Shown here: piece by piece, positions 1 through 9,935 of the stretch | Numbering within the stretch: the first letter of the stretch is position 1 | How the letters are laid out: the number at the start of each line of letters is the position of its first letter | From: Priapulus caudatus | Taxonomy: Eukaryota; Priapulida; Priapulimorpha; Priapulimorphida; Priapulidae | DNA length: 31,128 nt | Direction: 5' to 3' | NCBI RefSeq assembly: GCF_000485595.1 | Contig: NW_014577361.1 | Location: 36,887 to 68,014 of the forward strand | Made by a program: the position numbers and the translations under genes | Notes under the pieces: generated by a model | Database searches by the model: none | The model's input: only the letters and a program-made list of their open reading frames with translations | What the model was told of the DNA's origin: nothing

Positions 1-31
<31 letters not shown>

Positions 32-80
32 TACTTGGTGTGTGTACCTGGTGGTGGTGGTGTTGGTGGTGGTGGTAGTG
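1..80. repeat. (TG)n microsatellite running into TGG-rich sequence
   Basis: The first 30 bases are pure TG repeats, followed by a GGTGGT-rich stretch to about base 78. This is simple sequence with no coding signal. The window edge truncates the array, so its full length is unknown. Confidence 0.95.
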
Positions 81-530
81 AGGCTACTGTAACATATATA
101 CGGAATTAACATCACGCAAGGTGCGCCAAAACCGATGTATTCATCAAGGACAAGTGACAATGCCTGCTAATGATTCTGTATAACCCATTTTTATAACAAA
201 CAAGTTCGCAAGCAAGCTTGCCCTGCCTTGGCGCTAATATTACGGGAGCCTCATCTGTTCTGGGGAAACAAACGATTCTTATATCCGCCTGGAGTGATTG
301 ATAGGTAGCTAGCGCCAATCAACACTGAGATGAGGGGATTCTGATAAAAACTATGCTGAAAAAGGAAGTGCCATGAAGTCGACATTTCGGCTTGCACCCG
401 TGTAAAAATATGTAGTAACTTATCTAGCTTGGTCGACTTCACAACAATAGCCAAGGGTCGGTGGTTACAGCGCTCAGACGGGTAAATCAATTATCACACG
501 GTGATTATAATTATCAATTGAAGGACACCA
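81..530. other. Non-coding stretch, nothing recognised
   Basis: Open frames here are under 80 codons and overlap on both strands. None shows a recognisable domain, and none has a start context or splice signal that stands out. I see no repeat structure beyond chance. Confidence 0.6.
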
Positions 531-770
531 TAGCCGCTCGGCACGCCACCTTGCGTTTACAAGCTGCCCTATGTATCGATACTGTATATCGAATGGTATG
601 AGCATAGATATACACAACACAAATGTGTTGTGTATATCTATGGTATGAGCGCGCGCTTGCGGGTAGGCGACAACATTGTGAAATCCGCCGCATGTATCGA
701 TACTGTATCGAGTGGTATCGGCGCTCGCTCGCGTGCAAGCGACAACGCTATAAAAGCCGCTGCGACTGTT
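531..770. repeat. Short tandem repeat of about 71 bp, three decayed units
   Basis: Three related units follow one another. The GTATCGATACTGTAT motif occurs at about 571 and again at 693. The block CGACAAC preceded by a GC-rich CGCTCGCTCGCG-like run occurs at about 649-690 and 720-761. The 531-567 stretch is a worn version of the same block. The first unit is interrupted by the hairpin insertion at 603-649. The last unit contains TATAAAAG at 749-756, which could be a core promoter or could be chance. No gene is evident downstream. Confidence 0.6.
603..649. mobile_element. 47-bp hairpin insertion flanked by a 10-bp direct repeat
   Basis: Bases 603-621 and 624-642 are perfect reverse complements (19 bp each) separated by only two bases, AA. 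The sequence ATGGTATGAG stands immediately before the hairpin (593-602) and again at its right end (640-649), as expected of a target duplication. The neighbouring tandem unit at 691-722 has the corresponding place uninterrupted, which gives an internal empty-site reference. Alternatives are a template-switch mutation during replication or an artefact. The direct-repeat flanks argue for an inserted piece. No transposase or known family is recognisable at this size. Confidence 0.6.
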
Positions 771-3700
771 TGTGTTTCTTGCTCACACGGCTTTCACAAC
801 GCCTTTGCTCTCACAACAGCGCAGAGAATGCGCTGTGGTTTACTTATGTTAACCGAGACCAGCGCGTGCAAGGTAAATTGAGGAAATGGCGCGCGCATGC
901 GGGCGTGGCTAGCACAAACACAGCGCTGCTTGCACGCCCTCTTCCATCCTCAGTCCGCGACGCACGAGCACGTTGGCTTCCTGGGAACATCGGAGATAGT
1001 CGTGCCAGCTGCGCATGTGCAGGCAGCAGGACTGTTCAATCCGCATTGGCAGCAAACTCTGCCTCGGCGTGCGTGGTCGTGCATGTTTAATACGGGGCTC
1101 GGCCGCTTGTGTAGGCGGTGAACGCGGACGGGGGTACACCTGAACACGGGTTTAAATCGGGTAGACCTCATTCCATTGCAAACACTACATTCCTATGCTA
1201 TGTCTTCCTACATGCCGTTTGCAACTTTTGCGCCATGCTTTGGGCGCGAACGTGTTGAAATTCAACAAGTTTTCATCGCTAGAAAGCCTATCGTTAAACT
1301 CATATATCTGACATTGGCATCAAAACGGGTCACATAGTTCATCTGTCGTATGTGGTCAGAAATACATTTTCATAGAACCCCTTCATACATACACTATACA
1401 CGCGCGCACGAGAGAGCGAATTTTTTATCAAATTCAAGTTTAATAGCCTAAGCACGATCGAAGGATGTGGGTTAAACAGTGACTGCCTCTTTCGCTAGGA
1501 CGATGATCGGTTTGCTTCAGTGGTGGTCTAAAAACACAGGCACCCCTCCCCCACTTCATTGTTTGCATAACATCGTGAAATTTGCTGAACTTGGAATACA
1601 AAGATGTGTGTGCGGTCGTGTAACGCATATATTTGGTCTTGCGGGGTTTTTAGCAATTAGGCACCCTGTGTGCTTAACGGGGTTTGTAGAAAAAGCGTCT
1701 TGTTTGTTCAGCTTAGGACGCGGTATGACACATCTAACACGAGTTTTTCGTATAGCCATGTCGAACTCTGTGGGAGTCAGAGTTTCTTTGCGCCCGCTCC
1801 TGCGTGGTATCGATGTGGAATGCTATCTTCCTTCGTCGCGCAATAATAGCTAGCCTGTGACGTGCCGACGCCGTAGGTGGCGTCGTGCTACCATCCTACT
1901 GTTCCGCAAACGACACTCAATCTTTCCTCGTGTAGCTGTTGGGAATGTCGGTTAGAGCCACGGGGCAGCGCGCTCTCTGTGTGCACACAGCCATGGCCCG
2001 GTTACGTCGGAGCCGGCTACAGCAGAGATCTTCCCCGCCCAGTGGTATCTCATTGCGAATGCTGATCGCGGCTTTCGCGCAATTCGATGAATAGTGATCA
2101 CGCCTAAATAAATAACGTCGTTCTTACCGTGGAGAGTAACGCGTTAGTAAAACAGTACACGTGCCGAGCGTGGGCGATGGTAGCCTTACCGTCTGATTCA
2201 AGAGCAAGCGCTATATTGTAGCGACGCTAGAGACCCAAGTCATCAGTAAATACAAGGAAACATATTTTATTCACTCCTGAAGCGATGCAGACAGATCCTT
2301 GAAGCTTTGGCATTTACAGTACCATGCCGGAATAAAGTTGCAAATACACTTCCATAATCAACCATTCACGACTGATTGAACTCGTTTTATGTGCACCGTA
2401 CCATGATATGTATATCGGATTTTCAAGCGTAATTTTTTTGTTCAAAATGATAGTGTATAATTTTTGCACTATGTCGTTAATACATCGAGAGGCGGCGCGA
2501 AAATGGAAAAGGAATAGAAATAGTCAAGAACGCATAAGCTCAGGATTGGTTACCATTTTTCGATCAACGGTTTAAAGCAGCATTGAATTAATGATATTCT
2601 GAGTGTGACTGGCAGCCAACCTCGCGTAATGAAATGTCGTTACGCCTGTCTTATTATTCGAGAACTGATAAGCCAGCGCGGTGACACTATATGCATGCAT
2701 GCGAGTGTTACGTGCTTTATACAATTATATACGCTTCAGATCTCTAGACCTTGCATGAGCTGATACGTCATCACCAATACACGTCTCGCGAGATCGCGCG
2801 GAATTTTAAACAATTACATCCGCTTTTGATTTCTAAAGGCAAGGTCAGCGCTTCCGGCGTCGTTAATGTTAGATCGATCAAGGTTGCTTGTACGCCGTGG
2901 CGATTACTCTAGTGAAGATGACCTGACTTTTTTGGTTCAGTAGCCCTTATCGGTCGCTGAGCGCCTGATCTATATCACGCGTACACAAGTTCAACGCGCG
3001 TTGGCTATAGTCAATAGATGACCTGCGTTTGCGTGGCTTGTCGTGAACTGAAGTTTTAGTGCGAAGACGAACCACGTGTACGTAAAGGCAGACCTGTTTT
3101 GATAGCTATATGAGTTCTAATCATGGTTCGGCGTTTTCTGTTCCACGCATCGTTCTGTGTTCGCTTGAAACGACTTTGGTCCAAACAATATAGAAGACAA
3201 TTTATGAGAAATATTTCACGCATGCTTTGCGATATTACCTCGGCGGTAGAGTGCTTCTGAAAGTGTGCTATGCATCATTGTACACTGATTGCATGCCCTT
3301 TAAAAACATTGTAAATAAACGACTACTTACTATAGTTTTACAGCGACATATAGTCCTATGCAACATACAAAACTAAATAATTGGAGGGCTGTATAAGCTT
3401 TTAACGTGAAGATAGTGTTGACGTGTGTGCAATATATGTCAAAATATTTGTTTGCGAAAAAAAAGGTGGAATTTCCGTGCAGAATATTTCACTTTCATGA
3501 CTTTTCATTCGCACATTGCGAGAAATCAAGTTCTAATGAATGCTTCCATTTGACCAACATCACTATAACGCCAATCATCGCCGGAAATTAATAAGCAGAA
3601 CAATTCTCTCACAATGACGGTATAGCTGTGATAATAATACAGTTCGTGCGCTCAAACTACTTGACCCAAATATCGCGGATTGCCGGGTGAACGACGGTAC

Positions 3701-3964
3701 AATTGTACAAAGCCGCGTTTTGTGGGCAGATTCCGAGCTGCGTTCGCGACTCCGCGATGAGTCATCACTATGTTGTGCGGCACCTGCTTCTGCTCCCGTA
3801 CGCAAGTTACTCGTATGGCAAGCCACAGACAATTAAACCGTTCCGATCATATTTATATTGACGATTAATTAGCTCCAACCATGGCTCCAACAGTCATGTG
3901 CTCATGTGATTATCAATTATCAATTACTGATCAATGATTCGCTGCATTATAACATCGACCGGCT
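771..3964. other. Long non-coding stretch without recognisable gene
   Basis: The longest frame is 124 codons on the + strand at 1479-1853. It is rich in Cys, Arg and Leu, resembles no domain I know, and overlaps an equally open minus-strand frame, so I do not call it a gene. The rest has frequent stops in all frames. I see no tRNA, rRNA, long repeat or clear splice-bounded exon. Confidence 0.55.
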
Positions 3965-4190
3965 CGATTTTCGCTTCCACGGACACACGGTGCGAATCTG
4001 TACGCAGCGGTAAAAATCCACAGCGAAAATATCAAACATGTTTGATTGCTGCGAATTTCGGTGCGGATAAAATTCGCAGCGACATTCGCCCGCGCTTGAG
4101 CGGACATGCACACCATGCGAATTGAGCTGCGATTTTAACAATCGCTGCGGACGTGCGAATAAATTAATGCGGCGTGTCCCCCGCTTAATA
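3965..4190. mobile_element. MITE-like patch dense in TTCGC/GCGAA motifs
   Basis: The pentamer GCGAA or its complement TTCGC occurs many times on both strands within about 220 bases. A perfect 14-bp palindrome, TCAAACATGTTTGA, lies at 4032-4045. The left part (ACGCAGCG then GTAAAAATC, about 4002-4020) is roughly inverted in the right part (about 4120-4150: GATTTTAAC then CGCTGCGG). Such subterminal motif clusters with imperfect inverted symmetry are typical of non-autonomous DNA transposons. I cannot define exact ends or a target duplication, and no transposase is present. The family is unknown. Confidence 0.35.
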
Positions 4191-4482
4191 CTCCTGCAAC
4201 ACGCTATCTTAGCGTGCAAGCTTATGTCTCTGTGCGCGAAGATGAGTACGTGCAACTCTATATATCTGTTAATTCCCGCATAGCAAGGCTACAACGACAT
4301 GGCCCACCCTTTAGGGATACATATGTACAAGTAATAGCAGTAAGATCAGAAAACTTTAATTAAGTCTGATTTAATTATTTGACTTGGCTAAATTAGCCCA
4401 GAATGAGTTCGGTGCCGTGTTAAGCGTATATAAATCTTACACCATGGTTATATAAACGACGAAGAGCTCAGAAGAGAAAGGG
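4191..4482. other. Non-coding stretch, nothing recognised
   Basis: AT-rich sequence with stops in all frames. No repeat or signal is identified. Confidence 0.5.
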
Positions 4483-4630
4483 ATGAAAACACAGAGCGAC
4501 AGAGACACACACATACTCCCCATCCATCCACCCAACCACAGAAACACACAGAGGGAGGGGGAGAGAGAGCGAGGGAGATCTAAAACAGAGCGACAGAGAC
4601 ACACACATACCCCTCCACCCACCCACACAC

Positions 4631-4685
<55 letters not shown>

Positions 4686-4700
4686 GAGAAAAAAAGACAG
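4483..4700. repeat. Purine-rich low-complexity tract with a ~93-bp internal duplication and (GA)n core
   Basis: The segment ACAGAGCGACAGAGACACAC occurs twice, near 4491 and 4584, each time followed by ACATAC and a CCA-rich stretch. A long (GA)n run follows at about 4633-4690. Open frames on both strands through here are only repeat translations (Ser-Leu or Arg-Glu runs) and are not genes. The homopurine strand could adopt triplex DNA, which is inference only. Confidence 0.9.
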
Positions 4701-5041
4701 CGAGAGCGTAAGAGAAGCTGAACGGGAATATGTCTTTCGCACGCATGCAGTAGCTATATAGCTACGGGGCATCGTCGCGTGGAGGGTGTGCCGGCGATGT
4801 CTGTCGGAGTGTGACTCACCGGCAAAGGACTTGCTTTCTATAGTTGACTTTCAACAGCGCATGTATCAGTCAGTAGGCACCGAGAGACACATTATTCGTT
4901 TCTTTGTCGTGTCATAAAAGAAGTGGTTCTGCGAGTTAGACTGCGGCTCGGTGGCCGAGCAACTGCGAAAATTGGAGCCGCATTGTGATTTTACGCTAAA
5001 GGTTCGCGGAATATAACGCTCTGACATTAACTTGAAACGAT
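4701..5041. other. Non-coding stretch, nothing recognised
   Basis: No recognisable frame, repeat or RNA gene is seen between the GA tract and the weak minus-strand frame that follows. Confidence 0.5.
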
Positions 5042-5341
5042 TCAGGTTCCACACGTCTTCGTCAAACGTCGGAGACAGAGACTAGCCACGAATGCGTTCG
5101 CCGTGTGACAGTTCATAACATAAGCCGTCTCACGCTGGAAACCGCCCGCGGTGACCCGCTGCTCAGCTTTGTTGGAAGCATTTTCTCTCCGCAATGCAGC
5201 TGAGCGCCGAACATTGGCGTGATGTCTGTGAATTGGCCACTGATTTATGGCAGGACTGCCGGGCACACTCTGTCCGACATAAGTTACTCCTAACGACACG
5301 CTAACGGCTGCTCCTTGCAACGGTTTCCGATATTCACTCAT
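5042..5341 (-). CDS. Unrecognised 99-codon open frame (weak candidate)
   Basis: An ATG at 5341 (reading leftward, A at -3) opens 99 codons. The frame begins MSEYRKPLQGAAVSVSLGV and its composition is fairly protein-like, without low complexity. It matches no family I recognise, has no paired exon or poly-A signal I can point to, and is short enough to occur by chance in GC-moderate DNA. It is in a single-copy part of the window, so its open state is not obviously affected by sequence noise. Confidence 0.15.
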   Translation of the reverse strand: MSEYRKPLQGAAVSVSLGVTYVGQSVPGSPAINQWPIHRHHANVRRSAALRRENASNKAEQRVTAGGFQRETAYVMNCHTANAFVASLCLRRLTKTCGT

Positions 5342-5736
5342 TTTGGAACTAAAATTATTGTACTTATAGTCCTAGTGACATTCGACTATTTTAAGACGTC
5401 GCTTAATTAAGCAAAGCATATGCGTACTGCTTGGTAATGCGTAGAGCTACTTAAGATTAAGGTGTAGCAAAGCGCCGATCGAAGTAGCATTTTCCATTTT
5501 CTCTGCAATGTTTTTTTTCAGAGTCGTAAGCGACCTAATCCAAAGAACAAATTTTCCAAAGCCAAATCTATTCAATCAAAACATTCAGCGCGCATTCTGG
5601 ATTTACGAAACCAGTTTCGTCTTTGCGGATCTTGTTTGCAGAGCATAGTTTCAACCAGTTGGCGTTTAACCTTGTCAGAATAGCTGCTCTACCGCTAACA
5701 GTATCAACGAGATTTCTGGCGCGGAAATTGGGTACG

Positions 5737-5889
5737 ATGCGTAAAAATCCTTTGCAACATCAGAATGGAATGGATAACGCATGTACGGCTTGCTTGATGT
5801 GCGGTAGCAAGATGATAGCGACACGTGGTGCTCTTGTATGTTCACATTGTAGGATACCCGCAGAGTGTGCGTTCTCTGTAAAATGCTGA
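5737..5889 (+). CDS. Short frame with a zinc-ribbon-like CxxC...CxxC pattern (weak candidate)
   Basis: From the ATG at 5737 about 50 codons run to TGA. They contain CLMCGSK and, 12 residues after the CxxC, CSHC, a spacing typical of zinc ribbons. A CxxC just upstream and a downstream Cys add further candidate ligands. The frame is open upstream to about 5623. An AG preceded by pyrimidines (CTAACAG, near 5700) and a GTAAAA near 5878 could bound an exon. No partner exon is visible and the family is not identified. A chance pattern is quite possible. Confidence 0.2.
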   Translation: MRKNPLQHQNGMDNACTACLMCGSKMIATRGALVCSHCRIPAECAFSVKC

Positions 5890-6476
5890 AAGGCCGCACG
5901 CGAAGCTTCCAAAATCATCAATACATTTGCTAATTTGCTGTACAGAATAACGTGTTCGACATTGCGGCGACTGCCCCGCGGCGGCGTGTCCCCACCCCTC
6001 AGCGTTTTGGTCGAGTTTACTCGTTTCTGGGCAAGCCTTCCTTCTCAGTTCTAGATAATCATGCCAAACAAACGTGAAAAATCACGTTGCCTCACTCAAT
6101 AGACGAGTCGAGAAACTCTGGCTCGTGTTCCAGATAAGAAAATCTAGCACATTCTTTATCGAGCCACGATCATAATGACGCTCTCTGTAAAAATAATAGC
6201 TGCCTTCTGTAGCGGCCGCGGGCTGCATGTGGGGACGACATCGCCACGTAACTGTCTATTAGCATGAAATTGGCGAAAGAAACCTAGTTACCGGTCATGC
6301 ATACGGGTGTAGTATATGTATATAGTGAACAATATTGGCAGTTTGTAAACAAGCAAGAAGCGAAGCACACACGCACGCACACACACACATATATATACAC
6401 CTGCGCGTATACTTAGGTCCGTTCTGCCGGCTACCTTTCGTTTACCTTTCATGTGCCGCGTCTGTTTCTGTCGGCC
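5890..6476. other. Non-coding stretch with a short CA/TA microsatellite
   Basis: Nothing is recognised apart from a short ACGC/CA/TA simple repeat at about 6368-6400. Confidence 0.5.
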
Positions 6477-6485
6477 CTATAAAAG
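6477..6485 (+). promoter_or_regulatory. Possible TATA box upstream of a dispersed repeat
   Basis: CTATAAAAG is a good match to a eukaryotic TATA box, and the sequence after it is GC-richer than its surroundings. No transcript start or coding exon can be assigned downstream, so this is only a motif match. Confidence 0.2.
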
Positions 6486-6517
6486 TCGGGAACGACCAGC
6501 GCTGCGTTTACAATCGT

Positions 6518-6676
6518 TTCTGCATCGAGTCGCTGACGCGTACATTGGCGGGCTATAAACTTTACGCTCATGTGCGGACGTAACCCGCAAACACGGCCAC
6601 CTTGTGTACCTGGCCACACCGGCATCGCGTATACGTATATTATATGTGCCGACAGCTATACTTGTGACTATATATA
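6518..6676. repeat. Dispersed ~159-bp repeat, isolated copy
   Basis: This stretch is nearly identical to the reverse complement of about 15060-15216 and to about 24455-24612. Similarity starts at TTCTGCATCGAGTCGCTG and ends in the TATATA run. Flanking sequence differs from the other two copies, so this is a separate locus rather than part of the large duplicated block. The repeat contains CATTGG (an inverted CCAAT) and TATAAA at 6554-6559, giving it a promoter-like look. No terminal inverted repeat or target duplication was found. Confidence 0.75.
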
Positions 6677-6710
6677 TATAATATATATATACATATATAT
6701 ATATATGGGT
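6660..6710. repeat. (TA)n microsatellite
   Basis: An alternating TA tract with short interruptions immediately follows the dispersed repeat. Confidence 0.9.
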
Positions 6711-6964
6711 GGTATATTATTTGGGGTCTTATTAAATTAATATTGACTTTGTCACATTCAAAGATGTATACATCGAGGGCTAACATTCATGTACTAATAC
6801 AAGCGTTGACCCGAGGTACACAAAAGTGGAAGTATGATGCACCTTGGTCACTATTATATAGTGGACTAGCGGGATACCCGGCGTTGCCCGGGGAAATCAG
6901 TGGCGTTACTCAGTTGGTGACCACTTGGTTGAAAGGAAAATACCCCCAAAAATATAACTGACCA
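6711..6964. other. Single-copy sequence with a small GC-rich hairpin
   Basis: A 72-codon + frame (6743-6961) is open but unrecognised. The motif CCCGGCGTTGCCCGGG near 6877-6893 can form a short stem. Together with the pentamer array directly downstream it could be the 3' end of a retroelement, but I cannot show this. Confidence 0.3.
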
Positions 6965-7352
6965 TCTAATCTATCTATCCATGCATCCATCCATGCATGC
7001 ATGCATCCATCCCATTCCATGCCATCCCATCCCATCTCATCGCACCGCATCCCATCCCATCCCATCCCATATTCCATATCCCATCCCATCCCATGCCATC
7101 TCATCTCATCCTATGCCATGCCATGCCATGCCATGCCATGCCATGCCATCCCATGCCATGCCATGATATGCCATGCCATGCCATGCCATGCCATGCCATG
7201 CCATCCCATCCCATCCCATCCCATCCCATCGCACCGCATGCCATGCCATGCCATGCCATGCCATGCCATCCCATCCCATTGCATCCCATCCCATCCCATC
7301 GCACCACACCGCATCCCATCCCATCCCATGCCATCCCATCCCATCCCATGCC
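6965..7352. repeat. Pentanucleotide satellite of mixed CATCC and CATGC units
   Basis: About 390 bases consist almost only of the pentamers CATCC and CATGC, with occasional CATAT, CATCT or CACCG variants. Runs of one type alternate with runs of the other. Because the unit length is five, several frames stay open on both strands and give Met-Pro-Cys-His or Gly-Met-Trp-Asp repeats. These are artefacts of the array, not proteins. Confidence 0.95.
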
Positions 7353-7658
7353 ATACCAAACAGTAAAAAATAATAAGAAATCAAAAGATATTAAAATTAA
7401 AAATTAAAAAATTAAAAATAATAAAATAAAATAAGATAAATTATATAATAATATTTGATCTGTAACCTACATAGGCTTCCGTGAAGTGTTCCCGTCAGTT
7501 TGCGCTATTATTATCATCCACCATAGTTTATTCTGGATTTTTACTAAACGTTTAAATGCAGTAAAAAATGTTAAAATTAACGGTGTGCAGAAAAAATGTT
7601 AAAATTAAAACTGGCAGAAGTAGATACTAAACAGTCCAAAAGTAAATAAACAGAATTT
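7353..7658. other. A-rich spacer with a duplicated ~28-bp segment
   Basis: A-rich sequence (AAAATTAA runs) continues to about 7450. The segment AAAAAATGTTAAAATTAA occurs twice, at about 7563 and 7592. It may be the tail of the tRNA-like element that reads leftward from 7732. Confidence 0.5.
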
Positions 7659-7732
7659 GCCGAGGTGGGATTCGAACCAAGAATCAATGCTTTTGGAATC
7701 CGATGCTTTATCCATTCGGCCACTGGTGCGCC
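7659..7732 (-). pseudogene. tRNA-like sequence, probably a SINE head or tRNA pseudogene
   Basis: Read on the minus strand, the segment has an A-box-like TGGCCGAATGG and a strong B box GGTTCGAATCC at tRNA spacing, and its D-arm region resembles arginine tRNAs. It does not fold as a working tRNA. The first and last seven bases do not pair well, and the anticodon stem (ATCGG with TTGAT, two G-T pairs) would leave a 12-base loop. The 3' side runs into A/T-rich direct repeats. A tRNA-derived SINE or a dead tRNA fits best. Confidence 0.55.
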
Positions 7733-7780
7733 ATGGTTACAGAACATGATTAACACGTTGGAGATGTTAGGCTGTACGCA

Positions 7781-7793
7781 CCGCCATCTATTG
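7781..7793 (-). promoter_or_regulatory. Possible CTCF-like site
   Basis: The complement reads CAATAGATGGCGG, resembling the AGATGGCG core of animal CTCF motifs, and it sits 50 bp from the tRNA-like element. One short degenerate motif match is weak evidence. Confidence 0.2.
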
Positions 7794-7965
7794 ACGAATA
7801 AAAATTTTTTAATTTTTAACTTTTTAACTTTTTTAAATTTTTGTTTCAGCCAGAACCATCTCCCAGACGTGGTGATTCTCAATAGATCTTCAGTTTTCCG
7901 CTAGGCTCCGTAGTTCTCTAGTTATGCGCGCGAACAGACTAATTCGGCTGAACAATTTTATATAT
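7794..7965. other. Spacer with T-rich run
   Basis: A TTTTTAA-rich stretch (7803-7842) is followed by unique sequence. No gene is seen. Confidence 0.4.
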
Positions 7966-8310
7966 ATAGAATGGATAGCGATGCCCCATTGCCTTACTGT
8001 ACTGCGATCACTATTGGATGGATAATGATGTTTAATATTCAAATATTGGTTCAATTTTACCGTACTCTGGCCATACAATATGCATTCAGACCAGTATTGG
8101 TTGGGTAGCGATGTATAAATGTCTTAATGTACTATGGTCAGTATATATGCGATGTTAGAATTGGATTGTGGCGATGTCTCAATGTCTTAATGTAGTCTGG
8201 GCAGTATTGGCCGGGTAGCAATGTCTAAATATCTTAATGTATGCAGTCAATATTGGAATGTGGCGATATCTTCATGTCTTAATGATCTGAGACGAATATT
8301 GGATGGACAG
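7966..8310. repeat. Decayed 46-47-bp minisatellite
   Basis: Related units start with (C/G)A(G/A)TATTGG, carry a GCGATGT core and end in CTTAATGTA plus a short tail. The clearest units begin at about 8092 (47 bp), 8202 (46 bp) and 8248 (46 bp). A longer unit lies between the first two, and worn units extend left to about 7966. Divergence between units is high, so the array is old or relaxed. Confidence 0.65.
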
Positions 8311-8794
8311 AGGTTGGGTCGCTGTCAACATATGGTGTTATCGATATAGGATACCGTGTATGGATGTGTGCATGTATAGGTATTTATAGATATTGGTGCA
8401 GAACGTGTACTTCGCTCAGATGATGTTAGCATTTTACATGACCAGAAACAGTTCAAATTATGGGACCTTGATCTAACAGGTAAATGTGATAGTGACTCAC
8501 ATTATCAATTTTTGTGATAAACGCCTATCTCTAAATGTCAGCATTACAATAGCATATCACGCAGTGAAGTGAAATGTAACCTCCAGCGTGAGTCTATAGT
8601 ACCGGCGGTGTTTATTGGTACACGTACTCCTGCAGATACGTATGAACCATTAAGGCGATCATCCTGTCTTTACATATTGATGTTTAACATTAGGATCCAC
8701 GAGTCACGACACACTCGGCGACCCCTATGAAATGCCTGGTTCGAATACCGGGTTACTGTTACAGTTCTAGGAGGCGACGTTATGTGGTCTCTAC
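8311..8794. other. Non-coding stretch, nothing recognised
   Basis: No gene is seen. CTGGTTCGAATACCGGG near 8738 resembles a tRNA B box, but no matching A box or cloverleaf could be found. Confidence 0.4.
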
Positions 8795-8965
8795 AGCTAG
8801 TCCAGAGCTGTTATATTCCAGTCCTGTACTAGTATTCTCTGATATGGCTATATATTGTATAGTATTTTGTTCTATTCCAGTACTATATATAGGATTATCT
8901 TACAGAACTCTTATCCAGTACTAGTCTTATCTTATAGAAGTCTTGTCCAGTACTAGTATATTCTG
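8795..8965. repeat. Short decayed tandem repeat with CCAGTACTAGT motif
   Basis: The motif CCAGTACTAGT or a close variant recurs at roughly 8818, 8877, 8914 and 8947, separated by TCTTAT/ATTCT-rich spacers. The spacing is irregular (about 33-59 bp). Confidence 0.5.
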
Positions 8966-9020
8966 TTATATAATTCTATTTCATAAACATCATAAACATA
9001 ATGGATACAAGCGCTTATGT

Positions 9021-9058
9021 TGATGATGATGATGATAATAATAATAATAATAATAATG
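9021..9058. repeat. (GAT)n then (AAT)n microsatellite
   Basis: GATGAT units pass directly into AATAAT units. Confidence 0.9.
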
Positions 9059-9802
9059 AAACAAAACTATTATCCTTTGTCTAACGACTCTCTATTTATA
9101 TTCCTCTACATGCCCTGTGATTATAGTCCAGGCGCTCGTTGTAAGAAATCAAATTCGTTTCATAATTCGTCGTAAAGTTAAAGTGATTACGTCACCGTAA
9201 ATAGTAAAAGTAAAAAAAAATCCACTTTTTCACAAAATGTAAGTAACTCTGTTCATTTTTTATGGTTAAATTGCTGCATTATACTTCCTATTTTACTATA
9301 TTGTTCTCGTGACTCATACATAGCCCAATCATAATTTGATCATATCAAATCGTCCAGGTTTTTTGGATTTTTAACTAGTTGAGAAACAATCTTATCATGT
9401 AATAATTTGACAATACATTTAGTCCCATTAGTACTTACTTTTAATGTAAAAACATGGCAACAAATTTTTTTTAAATATACACCATCGAAAATTCGTGACG
9501 TAGTCAATTTAACGTTTTCTCGTAGATCTGACCTCTATACACTGCGTAACGCGTACTATGTTTCTCTCAACGGTGTACGAGAAAAATGTCAAGGTTAAAG
9601 TTACGATTAATTTCGCTTCTGACAACGGGCCCAGTTCGCTGGCTCGGCTATAATTAATGCTAGAAATGGTCTAATCGTAATACTTTACTATATGACTTCA
9701 AGAAATTGCAACAAGTGACCGAGAGCAGTCAAGCATGTTGAAACATACCATAAACCCGTATTGCCATTGGTAATGGCATTACAATAAACTCAATATGTAG
9801 TT
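9059..9802. other. AT-rich non-coding stretch
   Basis: No frame over 65 codons and no repeat are recognised. The sequence is single-copy within this window. Confidence 0.5.
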
Positions 9803-9935
9803 ATTCGTGTTTGCGTTCGTGCATGTGCGCGTGCGTATGTGCACGCGTGTGCGTGCATGTTCGCGTATGTGCGCGTGTGTGCGTGCGTACGTGGGTGGGC
9901 GTGAGTGCGTGTGCATGTTTGCACGCGTACGTGCC
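9803..9935. repeat. Irregular GTGC/GCGT simple repeat
   Basis: Alternating purine-pyrimidine sequence built from GTGCGT, GCATGT and GCGTGC. The open frames across it are repeat translations. Confidence 0.85.

Noticed and set aside
1479-1853. 124-codon frame as a gene
   Set aside because: No recognisable domain, and the opposite strand is also open. There is no independent support.
6981-7407. Met-Pro-Cys-His and Gly-Met-Trp-Asp repeat proteins on both strands
   Set aside because: The CATCC/CATGC pentamer array keeps multiple frames open on both strands. There is no gene signal.
7659-7732. A functional tRNA gene
   Set aside because: A and B boxes are present, but the acceptor ends do not pair and the anticodon loop would be 12 bases.
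8730-8760. A second tRNA or SINE head (GGTTCGAATAC)
   Set aside because: Only a B-box-like motif is present. No A box or cloverleaf could be found at the right distance.
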